Shown: one piece after another, positions 1 through 7,607 of the stretch | Numbering within the stretch: the first letter of the stretch is position 1 | How the letters are laid out: each line of letters opens with the position of its first letter | From: an uncultured Bacteroidales bacterium | GTDB lineage: Bacteria > Bacteroidota > Bacteroidia > Bacteroidales > Paludibacteraceae | Length of the DNA stretch: 42,612 bases | Direction of reading: 5' to 3' | NCBI GenBank assembly: GCA_946185835.1 | Contig: CAMHKW010000016.1 | Location: 1 to 42,612 of the forward strand | The notes under the pieces: generated by a model | What the model was told of the DNA's origin: nothing | The model's input: only the letters and a program-made list of their open reading frames with translations | Database searches by the model: none | Translations under genes and position numbers: made by a program

Positions 1-51
1 AACCGATTGGAAGAATCAAATATGCGCTGGTTTAATTCCGCCAACGGGTTA
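1..51. repeat. 51-bp terminal repeat, left copy
   Basis: The first 51 bases are the exact reverse complement of bases 42561-42611 at the other end of the window. Identity stops at base 52. The copies sit at the extreme ends, facing each other. The simplest reading is a dispersed chromosomal repeat at which the assembly broke on both sides. A reading frame of 85 codons crosses it but has no coding character. Confidence 0.9.
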
Positions 52-57
52 ATATTA

Positions 58-118
58 TGTACATTTATGTACATTGCAGCGCGTATTTTTATCTGTATTG
101 CGGCAATGGCATTGCCGC
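58..118. repeat. Two short palindromes in the left non-coding region
   Basis: Bases 58-73 are TGTACAT-TT-ATGTACA. Bases 100-118 are GCGGCAATG-G-CATTGCCGC, a 9-bp arm palindrome with one central base. Neither is followed by a T run, so they do not look like terminators. No gene is supported between 1 and 412: the stretch holds these palindromes, a duplicated 19-mer, a promoter and two repeat families. Confidence 0.55.
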
Positions 119-151
119 CATCAAGACAATGTTTTATGTGCACCATCCATC

Positions 152-191
152 TTAGGGTTTGCACTATTCGTTTTAGGGTTTGCACTATTCG
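152..191. repeat. Duplicated 19-mer overlapping a promoter
   Basis: TTAGGGTTTGCACTATTCG occurs at 152-170 and again at 173-191, a 21-bp period. The second copy supplies the TTTG (179-182) that serves as the -33 element of the promoter here. The first copy's TTTG is too far from the -7 box to be used with it. Confidence 0.8.
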
Positions 192-210
192 AAAAAATAT
201 TGTACTTTTG
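179..210 (+). promoter_or_regulatory. Bacteroidetes-type promoter for the nitroreductase-umuDC operon
   Basis: TTTG at 179-182, a 20-nt spacer, and TACTTTTG at 203-210 match the Bacteroidetes vegetative promoter (TTTG, 19-21 nt, TAnnTTTG). Transcription would begin near 217, giving a leader of about 195 nt that runs through a dispersed repeat and a tandem repeat before the ATG at 413. No closer promoter was seen. No LexA-type operator is recognisable. Confidence 0.65.
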
Positions 211-215
211 CGGTC

Positions 216-280
216 GCCGGGTACGCCGGTTTCTTATCTACGCTTTGCTTCGAACGATCGTTAACGTGGTAACCGGCGGC
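216..280 (+). repeat. 65-bp dispersed repeat, copy 1 (GTACGCCGGTTT...AACCGGCGGC)
   Basis: This 65-bp block recurs in inverted orientation at 6338-6402 with a single mismatch (base 256). Its ends, GGGTACGCCGGTTT and AACCGGCGGC, are complementary over CGCCGGTT/AACCGGCG. Shorter relatives with the same ends occur at 36642-36825 and 37978-38064, so this is a family of REP-like palindromic elements. It lies in the predicted leader of the nitroreductase operon. Confidence 0.85.
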
Positions 281-302
281 AGTGTTGCCTGCGGCAGACA
301 AA

Positions 303-381
303 GGGTAAGTGGAAGTGATGGGTAACTAAGTGTAAGTGATAGGTAACAAGTGGAAGTGATGGGTAACTAAGTGAAAGTGAT
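303..381 (+). repeat. Tandem repeat, four degenerate ~20-bp units
   Basis: Units at 303-319, 320-340, 341-360 and 361-381 follow a pattern close to GGTAACTAAGTGNAAGTGAT. The array ends about 30 bp before the nitroreductase ATG, inside the predicted untranslated leader. A GTG at 371 within it could extend the downstream ORF, but that would put 14 residues in front of a good lipoprotein signal, so it is not used. Confidence 0.8.
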
Positions 382-412
382 AGGAAATTCTTTCTTTAAA
401 TATCATAACCAA

Positions 413-1009
413 ATGAAAAAGACTATTTTAATGTTGATTGGTGCCGTGGTATTGGCATCATGTACGGGAAAACAGACGAGCCCTCAGGAGGCAGTAGTGG
501 ACAACATCATGACTCGCGTGTCGGTACGTCAGTTCACCGACCAAAAACCGTCAGACGAACAGATAGAGCAGCTGTTGCGTTGTGCGATGGCGGCTCCGTC
601 GGCAATGAACAAGCAGCCCTGGGCATTCTGCGTTGTTGATGACCCCGAGTTGCTTCGTCAGATAGGTGACTCGCTGCCTAACACTCGTGTACAGAACAAC
701 GCACAGGTGTGCTTTGTGATATTAGGTGACCTTCGCAAGGCGTTAGAGGGCGAGGCTCAGGAGTTTTGGATTCATGATACTTCGGCAGCTGCCGAGAACC
801 TGCTGTTAGCGGCTCATTCGATGGGGTTAGGAGCAGTATGGTGCGCGATACAGCCTTCGCCCGAACGTATCGGCAAACTACGCAGTATACTGTCGATACC
901 ATCTTATCTCGTGCCGCTGTGCGTGATTCCTGTCGGATATCCTGCCGAGCAGCCTGCGGTGAAAGATAAGTGGAATACCGACAACGTCTACTATAACGCA
1001 TGGCAATAG
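413..1009 (+). CDS. Nitroreductase-family lipoprotein
   Basis: A 198-residue protein of the FMN-dependent nitroreductase superfamily, which reduces nitro, quinone or related compounds with NAD(P)H. The family signature is visible: R-x-S-x-R near residues 35-39 (phosphate of FMN), APSAMNKQPW at 61-70, and a C-terminal PLCVIPVGYPAE segment. The ATG at 413 is chosen because it gives a lipoprotein signal peptide with lipobox LASC (Cys17). That is unusual, since most nitroreductases are cytoplasmic; here the enzyme would be membrane-anchored and, if folded with FMN, periplasmic. The stop is 4 bp before umuD, so the three genes are likely co-transcribed. The natural substrate cannot be told from sequence. 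Confidence 0.85.
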   Translation: MKKTILMLIGAVVLASCTGKQTSPQEAVVDNIMTRVSVRQFTDQKPSDEQIEQLLRCAMAAPSAMNKQPWAFCVVDDPELLRQIGDSLPNTRVQNNAQVCFVILGDLRKALEGEAQEFWIHDTSAAAENLLLAAHSMGLGAVWCAIQPSPERIGKLRSILSIPSYLVPLCVIPVGYPAEQPAVKDKWNTDNVYYNAWQ

Positions 1010-1013
1010 GCTG

Positions 1014-1442
1014 ATGGAGACGACCATAACCAATCTGACTCATTCTGCTGACGAGCATGCCGTAGGTCTGCTTGCCGAGCACCTGCATGCGGGTTTCCCT
1101 TCGCCTGCTGCCGACTACGAAGAGCGTATTGACATAGTGGGCGAGCTGGTCAAGCACCCCGATACCACCTTCTATGCCCGTGTCGATGGCGACTCGATGT
1201 CGGGTGCGGGCATCTTCACCGGCGACATCGTCATCGTCGACCGCTCACGACGTCCTAAAAACGGAGACTTCGTGGTGGCTTGTCTGGATGGGGAGTTCAC
1301 GCTTAAAGAGTACCAGACCGACCCCACAGGGTTGTGTGCATGGCTCATTCCGCATAACGATAAATACGAGAAGATACGCGTCACCGACCAAAACTCGTTT
1401 GTGGTTTGGGGCGTGGTGACGCATAACATACATCCGTTGTAG
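1014..1442 (+). CDS. umuD: UmuD-like S24 peptidase, polymerase V accessory subunit
   Basis: 142 residues, close to the 139 of E. coli UmuD. Peptidase family S24 with a Ser-Lys dyad: Ser61 in GDSMSG and Lys98 in FTLKEY. The self-cleavage site is Ala26-Gly27 in LHAGFPSP, in the position expected for RecA-stimulated removal of the N-terminal arm. There is no helix-turn-helix domain, so it is not LexA. Cleaved UmuD binds UmuC to form the error-prone translesion polymerase. It starts 4 bp after the nitroreductase and its stop is 3 bp before the umuC ATG, so translational coupling is likely. Confidence 0.93.
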   Translation: METTITNLTHSADEHAVGLLAEHLHAGFPSPAADYEERIDIVGELVKHPDTTFYARVDGDSMSGAGIFTGDIVIVDRSRRPKNGDFVVACLDGEFTLKEYQTDPTGLCAWLIPHNDKYEKIRVTDQNSFVVWGVVTHNIHPL

Positions 1443-1445
1443 TTA

Positions 1446-2759
1446 ATGTACGTGCTTGCCGACTGTAATAACTTCTTCGTGTCGTGCGAACGTGTCTTTC
1501 GTCCCGACCTCGAAGGACGTCCCGTCGTTGTCTTATCAGGCAACGACGGCTGTGTCGTCTCGCGCTCGAACGAGGCTAAGGCGCTGGGCATTAAGATGGG
1601 CGTGCCGCTGTTTAAAATCAGAGACTTGGTGAGTAAAGAGGGGGTGGTGTGCTTCTCGTCGAACTTCGAGTTATACGGCGACCTCTCGGCAAGGGTGATG
1701 CGTACGCTTGCGCGTTTTGCCGATCGCATCGAGCAATACTCTATCGATGAAGCCTTTCTGAGTTTCGACGATGCCGTCTATCCTGCCGAGATGCTGAAGA
1801 CTCTGTCGGAACATATCGTCTCGGAGATCCGCTATGGCATTGGCATCCCTATCTCGCTGGGCATAGCTCCTTCGCGCACGTTGGCTAAGATAGCGTCTAA
1901 ATATGCCAAGCGCTATGCCGGCTATCATGGTGCTTGCCTTATTGACACCGACGACAAGCGGAGGAAGGCTCTTGCCGACTTCGCTATTGACGACGTGTGG
2001 GGGATAGGGCGTCGGAGTGTGAAGAAGCTGTATGCGGCGGGTATCCATACCGCGCTCGACTTGGCAGATGCCGACTCCGACTTGGCACTTAACATGATGC
2101 ACAAGCCCGGACTGCAGACATGGCAAGAGTTGAACGGGCAGGACGTATGCCGTATCGACGAGTTAGTGCAGCACCTTACTATCACCCGCTCACGCACTTT
2201 TGCCAAAGCCATCACGACGCTACCTGCGATGGAAGCGTATGTCGCTGATTTCTTGTCGGCATGCGCCAACAAACTCCGTCGGCAAGGCAGCTACTGTTCC
2301 GACATCATACTCTTTGCCTTGCCGTCGCGCTTCATGGACAACCCCGGTGCCGAGCAGTTCTATGCCGCCGATGTCGATATCTTCCACAACACGGGCGGGA
2401 TATACACCAATATCCACCTCGCCGTTCCGACTAACGTCACAGCCGAGCTGCTCGAACACGTGCTCAAGGTGTTGCGTGGCAGTTTTGTCGACGGCTATCC
2501 GTACAAGCGTGCAGGTGTGATACTTACAGGTATCACCGACGCCTCTACTTTCCAGACTCAGCTCTTCGATGAACGCGACAGAAATCGCGATAACCTGCTT
2601 CAGTCGACCATCGACAAACTCAACAGCCGGCATGGCAAAAACACCATCCGTTTAGCAACGCAGCTCAAAACCGACGAAGACAAAGCCAAGCTGCACAATG
2701 AATATCTCTCGCCGTGTTATTCGACACGACTCACGGACATCATCACCGTAAAATGCTGA
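1446..2759 (+). CDS. umuC: UmuC, Y-family translesion DNA polymerase
   Basis: 437 residues, close to the usual UmuC length (about 420). The N-terminal catalytic core has the metal-binding Asp of LADCNNFF (Asp6) and the YSIDEAF motif with Asp101-Glu102. A helix-hairpin-helix region follows (DVWGIGRRSVKKL, about residues 180-192), then a little-finger domain and the UmuC-type C-terminus. With UmuD it copies past DNA lesions at the cost of mutations. A 9-bp inverted repeat (CCGTCGTTG at 1522-1530, CAACGACGG at 1541-1549) lies in the early coding region, of unknown meaning. No terminator is obvious right after the gene; the next promoter begins about 60 bp on. Confidence 0.95.
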   Translation: MYVLADCNNFFVSCERVFRPDLEGRPVVVLSGNDGCVVSRSNEAKALGIKMGVPLFKIRDLVSKEGVVCFSSNFELYGDLSARVMRTLARFADRIEQYSIDEAFLSFDDAVYPAEMLKTLSEHIVSEIRYGIGIPISLGIAPSRTLAKIASKYAKRYAGYHGACLIDTDDKRRKALADFAIDDVWGIGRRSVKKLYAAGIHTALDLADADSDLALNMMHKPGLQTWQELNGQDVCRIDELVQHLTITRSRTFAKAITTLPAMEAYVADFLSACANKLRRQGSYCSDIILFALPSRFMDNPGAEQFYAADVDIFHNTGGIYTNIHLAVPTNVTAELLEHVLKVLRGSFVDGYPYKRAGVILTGITDASTFQTQLFDERDRNRDNLLQSTIDKLNSRHGKNTIRLATQLKTDEDKAKLHNEYLSPCYSTRLTDIITVKC

Positions 2760-2793
2760 GTGTACAGAGTGCGCTGTCAGCATGACGTCAGAC

Positions 2794-2832
2794 TTCGATA
2801 GGCAAAATGTAAAGTGCATTTTGTCAATCGAA
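2794..2832. promoter_or_regulatory. Nested inverted repeat overlapping a promoter, possible operator
   Basis: Two nested pairs share one centre: TTCGAT (2794-2799) with ATCGAA (2827-2832), and CAAAATG (2803-2809) with CATTTTG (2817-2823). The right half covers the -33 TTTG (2820-2823) of the downstream promoter. That placement fits a repressor site, but it could also be chance structure in AT-rich DNA. No regulator is identified. Confidence 0.4.
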
Positions 2833-2850
2833 AAAAAAAGCTTATCTTTG
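2820..2850 (+). promoter_or_regulatory. Promoter for the DUF2723 glycosyltransferase
   Basis: TTTG at 2820-2823, a 19-nt spacer and TATCTTTG at 2843-2850. The predicted start is near 2857, leaving an untranslated leader of about 115 nt before the ATG at 2973. This placement argues against the longer ORF that begins at 2859. Confidence 0.7.
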
Positions 2851-2972
2851 CAGGCTAATTGTGTAAAAGGTGTCATCGAAGGCTGTTGCGGGTCCATGCC
2901 GCCGGCGTTTGTGCTATGCTTGGAGGGGTGGGGCTTGACGATAGCAGCGATGGCTTACCGACATATAAAACG

Positions 2973-5900
2973 ATGATTATGAAAAATTTCAAACTGTGGA
3001 ATACCTGCTGTGGCTGGCTTGTGTTTGGTGTGGCTGCGGCAACGTATTTGCTTACAATGGAGCCTACAGCCTCGTTTTGGGACTGTGGCGAGTTTATCTC
3101 TTCGGCTTACAAACTTGACGTAGGTCACCCGCCCGGAGCACCGTTTTTTATGCTGATGGGGCATTTCTTCTCGCTGTTTGCCTCCGACCCGAGTCATGTG
3201 GCTATGTGCTGCAATGCCATGTCGGCGTTGGCATCGGCGTTTACTATCCTCTTCCTTTTCTGGACTATCACAGCCCTTGCCCGCAAGTTGGTGGTTGCCA
3301 CCAACGGAAGCGAAAGCATGGAGGTGTGGCAGACGGTGCTCGTCTTAGGCTCCGGAGTGGTAGGAGCGTTGGCTTACACCTTCTCCGACACGTTCTGGTT
3401 CTCAGCCGTTGAGGGTGAGGTATATGCTTCGTCGTCGCTGTTTACAGCCGCCGTCTTCTGGCTTATCCTTAAATGGGACGAGAAAGCCGACGAAGAGGGT
3501 TCCGACCGCTGGCTTATCCTGATTGCCTACCTGATGGGTCTGAGTATAGGCGTTCACCTGCTGAACCTGCTGACGATTCCGGCAATAGTGCTGGTGTATT
3601 ACTTCCGCAAGTACGAGTTCTCGTGGAAAGGTGCTTTCCTTGCGCTGCTGGCTTCGGTAGTGGTGCTCGCTGTGGTGCTGTATGGTATCATCCCCGGCTT
3701 CCCGACGGTGGCAGGGTGGTTCGAGCTGCTCTTCGTCAATGTGTTAGGCATGCCTTTCAATACCGGTCTGTACTGCTATCTGGTGTTGCTGATAGCCTCT
3801 ATAGTATGGGCTATATATCAAAGCTATCACCCCGAGAACCGTCTGCTCATGCACCTGTCGTTCCTTGTGATGGTAACACTGGTGGGTATACCTTTCTTCG
3901 GCGAGAGAGTGGTGCTCGGCATAGTATTGATATTGGCAATGGCGTTGGTGCAATACTGGCAGCGAGACAACATAGGCGAGCGCTTCTATAACACTGCCAC
4001 CATGATGATAGCAGTGGTGTTGATAGGCTACTCGTCGTATGCAGCGATAGTGATACGTAGTGCTGCTGATACGCCGATGGACCAGAACTCACCCGACAAC
4101 GTGTTCTCGCTCAAATACTACCTCAACCGCGAGCAATACGGCGACCGCCCGTTGCTGTACGGGCAGACCTACAACGCTCCGGTAGAGCTGCGTATCGAAG
4201 GTAACATGTGCATACCCGTCGAGAAGAAAGGACATGCGCAGTATGCTCCTGCCCCAAAGACCTCGCCCGATGAGAAAGACAGATATATCATCACCGACTA
4301 CAAGACCTCGTATAAGTTCATGTCGGAGTTCTGCATGCTCTTCCCGCGTATGTATTCGCCCGACGAGCGGCATAAGCAGGCATACAAAGAGTGGGCAGGA
4401 GTGACGGGAAAGAAGATAAGATATAAGTATTGCGGTCAGAACAAGGCTGATATATGTCCGACCTTTGGCGAGAACCTGCGTTTCTTCTTCGCTTATCAGT
4501 GTAACTTCATGTACTGGCGCTACTTCATGTGGAACTTCGCAGGTCGTCAGAACGACTTGCAGGGCAATGGCGAGATTACAAAAGGCAATTGGCTCTCAGG
4601 CTTCGCTTTCATCGACAATGCCCGCTTGGGTGACCAACAGAAGCTGCCGACCGAGCTGCGCGAGAACAAGGGGCATAACGTATATTATATGCTGCCTCTG
4701 CTGCTCGGTATTATCGGTATCGTCTTCCAGCTGTCGCGTAAGAAAGCCGGATTAGAGAACTTCTCGCTCACCTTCTTCTTGTTCTTGCTTACAGGTATCG
4801 CGATAGTGGTATACCTCAATCAGACACCTTATCAGCCTCGTGAGCGCGACTACGCATACGCCGGTTCGTTCTATGCCTTCTCGATATGGATAGGATTAGG
4901 CGTGATGGGTATAGCAGAGGCTTTCAACAGCCTGCTGCGCAAAGACAATAAGGTGTTGAAGACCGCCATCGCCGTAGTGGTGAGCATCGTATGCTTAGGT
5001 GTGCCTGCCCTGATGGCAGAGCAGAACTGGGACGACCACGACCGCTCTAACCGCTACTCGTGCCGTGACTTCGGAGCCAACTACCTCAAGTCGTGCGAGA
5101 CCAATGGTATCATCTACTCCAATGGCGACAACGACACCTTCCCGCTTTGGTACAACCAAGAGGTGGAAGGCGTGGGTACCGACCTGAGGGTATGTAACCT
5201 GTCGTATGTGCAGACCGACTGGTATATCTCGCAGATGAAACGTCCGTACTACGAGTCGGAAGCTCTGCCCATCTCGTGGGAGCCGAAAGACTATATCTCT
5301 GGTAAGAACGAAGTGGTGTGGGTTGACGACCGCATGGGTGAACCTCTTACCGTCAAGCAAGCGTTCGACTTCGTACGTTCCGACGAACAGTATACCAAGC
5401 GCGACGGCGAGAACTTCTTGCCTACAAGCAAGCTATACATACCCGTCGATGCTGACGAGGTGGCTGCTTCAGGACTATTCGATGCGCAGATGATGAACCA
5501 TCTGTCAGAGCGCATCAACGTCAATATAGGCCGCCGACTGACCAAGTCGCAGATGATGGTGCTCGAGATGATATCGTCGAACCACTGGCGTCGACCGATA
5601 TACTTCGCTGTCACTGTCGGCAACGACTACTACCTTGGTCTGGAGCCTTACTTCGAACTCACCGGTTTGGCATATCAGATTACGCCGGTAGCTTCGCCTA
5701 ATGGACAGCCGCGTGTCAACACCGACAAGATGTACGACAACATGATGAACCGCTTTAGCTATGGTAACATGAATATGCCGGGTATCTATATCGACGAGAA
5801 CCTGATGCGTATGTGTCGCACCCACCGTATGATGTTTGCACAGTTGGCAGATGCCCTCGAGCAAAGCGGCGAGAAGGCTAAAGCATTAGAAGTGCTCGAC

Positions 5901-6221
5901 CGCGCCGAGAAAGAGCTGCCGCAGTATAACATACCATACGACTACACGTCGGCGACCATGGCTATAACATACTATGCACTTGGCGAAAGAGAGAAGGCAG
6001 AGAAGATCCTCTCGGCGATAGCTGACAACAGCGTAGAGTACTTAGAGTGGGGTGCTTCGCTCAGTCGCGAATACCAGAAGTCGGTACAGCAGACGCTGGG
6101 GCAGCAGATGGCAATGCTCGGCTTCGTGCTGCAGCAATTCGAGCGCAACGACTCGGAGGAACTCTTCGAGAAGTATTATGCCAACTACGTGGAGTATAAC
6201 AGCAAACTCAAACTCAGATAA
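2973..6221 (+). CDS. DUF2723 / GT117-like integral membrane glycosyltransferase
   Basis: A 1082-residue membrane protein. The N-terminus carries the DUF2723 signature: one membrane helix, then LTMEPTASFWDCGEF with Asp37 and Glu40 in the position of the metal- or lipid-sugar-binding acids of GT-C enzymes, then DVGHPPGAPFF. About 10-12 hydrophobic segments follow. The C-terminal third is soluble and ends in TPR-like helices (ALEVLDRAEKELP, GEREKAEKIL). DUF2723 proteins are grouped with human TMEM260, a protein O-mannosyltransferase (GT117). By analogy this one may glycosylate exported proteins, but its donor and acceptor are not shown. The ATG at 2973 (or 2979) fits the promoter and puts the first helix near the N-terminus. 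Confidence 0.8.
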   Translation: MIMKNFKLWNTCCGWLVFGVAAATYLLTMEPTASFWDCGEFISSAYKLDVGHPPGAPFFMLMGHFFSLFASDPSHVAMCCNAMSALASAFTILFLFWTITALARKLVVATNGSESMEVWQTVLVLGSGVVGALAYTFSDTFWFSAVEGEVYASSSLFTAAVFWLILKWDEKADEEGSDRWLILIAYLMGLSIGVHLLNLLTIPAIVLVYYFRKYEFSWKGAFLALLASVVVLAVVLYGIIPGFPTVAGWFELLFVNVLGMPFNTGLYCYLVLLIASIVWAIYQSYHPENRLLMHLSFLVMVTLVGIPFFGERVVLGIVLILAMALVQYWQRDNIGERFYNTATMMIAVVLIGYSSYAAIVIRSAADTPMDQNSPDNVFSLKYYLNREQYGDRPLLYGQTYNAPVELRIEGNMCIPVEKKGHAQYAPAPKTSPDEKDRYIITDYKTSYKFMSEFCMLFPRMYSPDERHKQAYKEWAGVTGKKIRYKYCGQNKADICPTFGENLRFFFAYQCNFMYWRYFMWNFAGRQNDLQGNGEITKGNWLSGFAFIDNARLGDQQKLPTELRENKGHNVYYMLPLLLGIIGIVFQLSRKKAGLENFSLTFFLFLLTGIAIVVYLNQTPYQPRERDYAYAGSFYAFSIWIGLGVMGIAEAFNSLLRKDNKVLKTAIAVVVSIVCLGVPALMAEQNWDDHDRSNRYSCRDFGANYLKSCETNGIIYSNGDNDTFPLWYNQEVEGVGTDLRVCNLSYVQTDWYISQMKRPYYESEALPISWEPKDYISGKNEVVWVDDRMGEPLTVKQAFDFVRSDEQYTKRDGENFLPTSKLYIPVDADEVAASGLFDAQMMNHLSERINVNIGRRLTKSQMMVLEMISSNHWRRPIYFAVTVGNDYYLGLEPYFELTGLAYQITPVASPNGQPRVNTDKMYDNMMNRFSYGNMNMPGIYIDENLMRMCRTHRMMFAQLADALEQSGEKAKALEVLDRAEKELPQYNIPYDYTSATMAITYYALGEREKAEKILSAIADNSVEYLEWGASLSREYQKSVQQTLGQQMAMLGFVLQQFERNDSEELFEKYYANYVEYNSKLKLR

Positions 6222-6251
6222 GGGTTGGCTGAGATACAGATAACATGCGAC

Positions 6252-6283
6252 AAAAAAGACGGCATTCGGTGCCGTCTTTTTTT
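6252..6283. terminator. Bidirectional rho-independent terminator
   Basis: A-rich tract, AAGACGGCA, loop TTCGG, TGCCGTCTT, then a T run. The reverse strand reads equally well (T run after the hairpin), so it can stop both the DUF2723 gene and leftward transcription from prfB. The stretch 6284-6459 holds only a dispersed repeat. Confidence 0.85.
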
Positions 6284-6337
6284 GCTTTTATCTAAGGCGC
6301 CAAATCCGATTTGGCGGGAAACAAGAAAGAAGCTGCA

Positions 6338-6402
6338 GCCGCCGGTTACCACGTTAACGATTGTTCGAAGCAAAGCGTAGATAAGAAACCGGCGTACCCG
6401 GC
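6338..6402 (-). repeat. 65-bp dispersed repeat, copy 2 (inverted)
   Basis: Reverse complement of 216-280 with 64 of 65 positions identical. It lies between the terminator and the end of prfB. With copy 1 it brackets the nitroreductase, umuD, umuC and DUF2723 genes in inverted orientation. Confidence 0.88.
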
Positions 6403-6459
6403 TGCTGCAACCATGCTGAAGGGGGACTATACAGTGGGCTGCTATGTGCGGTGGGTGGC

Positions 6460-7566
6460 TCAGTTGCTGAATTCCATGAGGTAGGCTTTTATGAAGCCGT
6501 CGAGGTCGCCGTCCATCACGGCATTTACGTTCGAGGTCTGGTAGTTGGTGCGGTGGTCTTTGACGCGTCGGTCGTCGAAGACGTAGGAGCGTATCTGGCT
6601 TCCCCATTCGATCTTCTTCTTTCCGGCTTCCACCTTAGCTTGTGCTTGCCGTCTTTTCTCGAGTTCGAGTTCGTAGAGTTGCGAACGCAGCAGTCGTAGT
6701 GCGTTCTCGCGGTTCTTGGGTTGGTCGCGCGTCTCGGTGTTCTCGATGACGATCTCGTCGTCTTGGTCGGTGAGCGGGTTGCGGAACTTATAATGCAGTC
6801 GCACGCCCGATTCCACTTTGTTGACGTTTTGTCCACCTGCTCCAGACGAGCGGAAGGTGTCCCAGCTCAGTCCGGCGGGGTTGACTTCTATCTCGATGGA
6901 GTCGTCGATGAGTGGTACTACGAACACCGATGCGAAAGATGTCATGCGTTTGCCTTGTGCGTTGTATGGCGACACGCGTACGAGACGGTGCACGCCGTTT
7001 TCTGACTTCAGATAGCCGTATGCCATGTCGCCTTCTACGTTGAAGGTGACGGTTTTGATACCGGCTTCTTCGCCCTCTTGAAGGTTCTGAATGGTAGTCT
7101 TATAGTTATGTTTCTCGCAATAGCGCAGATACATACGCATGAGCATGTCAGCCCAGTCTTGAGCTTCGGTGCCACCTGCTCCTGCCACTATCTTAAGCAC
7201 AGCGGGCATCTGGTCTTCTTCGGCAGAAAGCATGTTCTTCATCTCGAGAGCCTCTACTTGGTTGAGGGCTTCGTTGTAAGCGGTGTCGACCTCTTGCTCG
7301 GTGACTATCTCGTCGCGGTAGAAGTCGTAGGCAAGGTTCAGCTCTTCCACTGCCTTGCGCACCTGCTCGTAGCCTTCTAACCACGACTTGAGCGACTTCA
7401 CTTTTTTCATTTGTGCCTCTGCCAGCTTAGCATCGTTCCAGAAATCCGGATCCTGGGTGCGAATCTCTTCTTCTGCGAGTTGCATCTTCTTCTCGTCGAT
7501 ATTAAGATAGCGATGTAGGTTGTCGGCGCGAAGCTGTACGTCTTTGAGTTGTTCGATTGTTATCAT
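6460..7566 (-). CDS. prfB: Peptide chain release factor 2, no programmed frameshift
   Basis: 368 residues, full length for RF2, which ends translation at UAA and UGA. The catalytic GGQ is in SSGAGGQNVN (residues 244-246). The stop-recognition tripeptide reads SPY (199-201) instead of the E. coli SPF. Many bacteria need a +1 frameshift at CTT-TGA near codon 25; here codons 20-22 are TAT-CTT-AAT (7509-7501) and the frame is continuous, so that autoregulation is missing. It is the last gene of a packed leftward cluster, 41 bp after a membrane protein with no clear promoter in the gap. A terminator lies beyond it at 6252-6283. Confidence 0.95.
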   Translation of the reverse strand: MITIEQLKDVQLRADNLHRYLNIDEKKMQLAEEEIRTQDPDFWNDAKLAEAQMKKVKSLKSWLEGYEQVRKAVEELNLAYDFYRDEIVTEQEVDTAYNEALNQVEALEMKNMLSAEEDQMPAVLKIVAGAGGTEAQDWADMLMRMYLRYCEKHNYKTTIQNLQEGEEAGIKTVTFNVEGDMAYGYLKSENGVHRLVRVSPYNAQGKRMTSFASVFVVPLIDDSIEIEVNPAGLSWDTFRSSGAGGQNVNKVESGVRLHYKFRNPLTDQDDEIVIENTETRDQPKNRENALRLLRSQLYELELEKRRQAQAKVEAGKKKIEWGSQIRSYVFDDRRVKDHRTNYQTSNVNAVMDGDLDGFIKAYLMEFSN

Positions 7567-7607
7567 TGTGTGTAGATTGATTTATTTCGTTATTAGGGTG
7601 TAAGTGA

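Noticed and set aside
7..325. Two ORFs of 83-85 codons at the left edge.
   Set aside because: They run through the terminal repeat, promoter and dispersed repeat, differ in frame, and look non-coding.
2859..2972. 38-codon N-terminal extension of the DUF2723 protein.
   Set aside because: It starts at the predicted transcription start and has a non-membrane, non-family sequence; the ATG at 2973 fits better.
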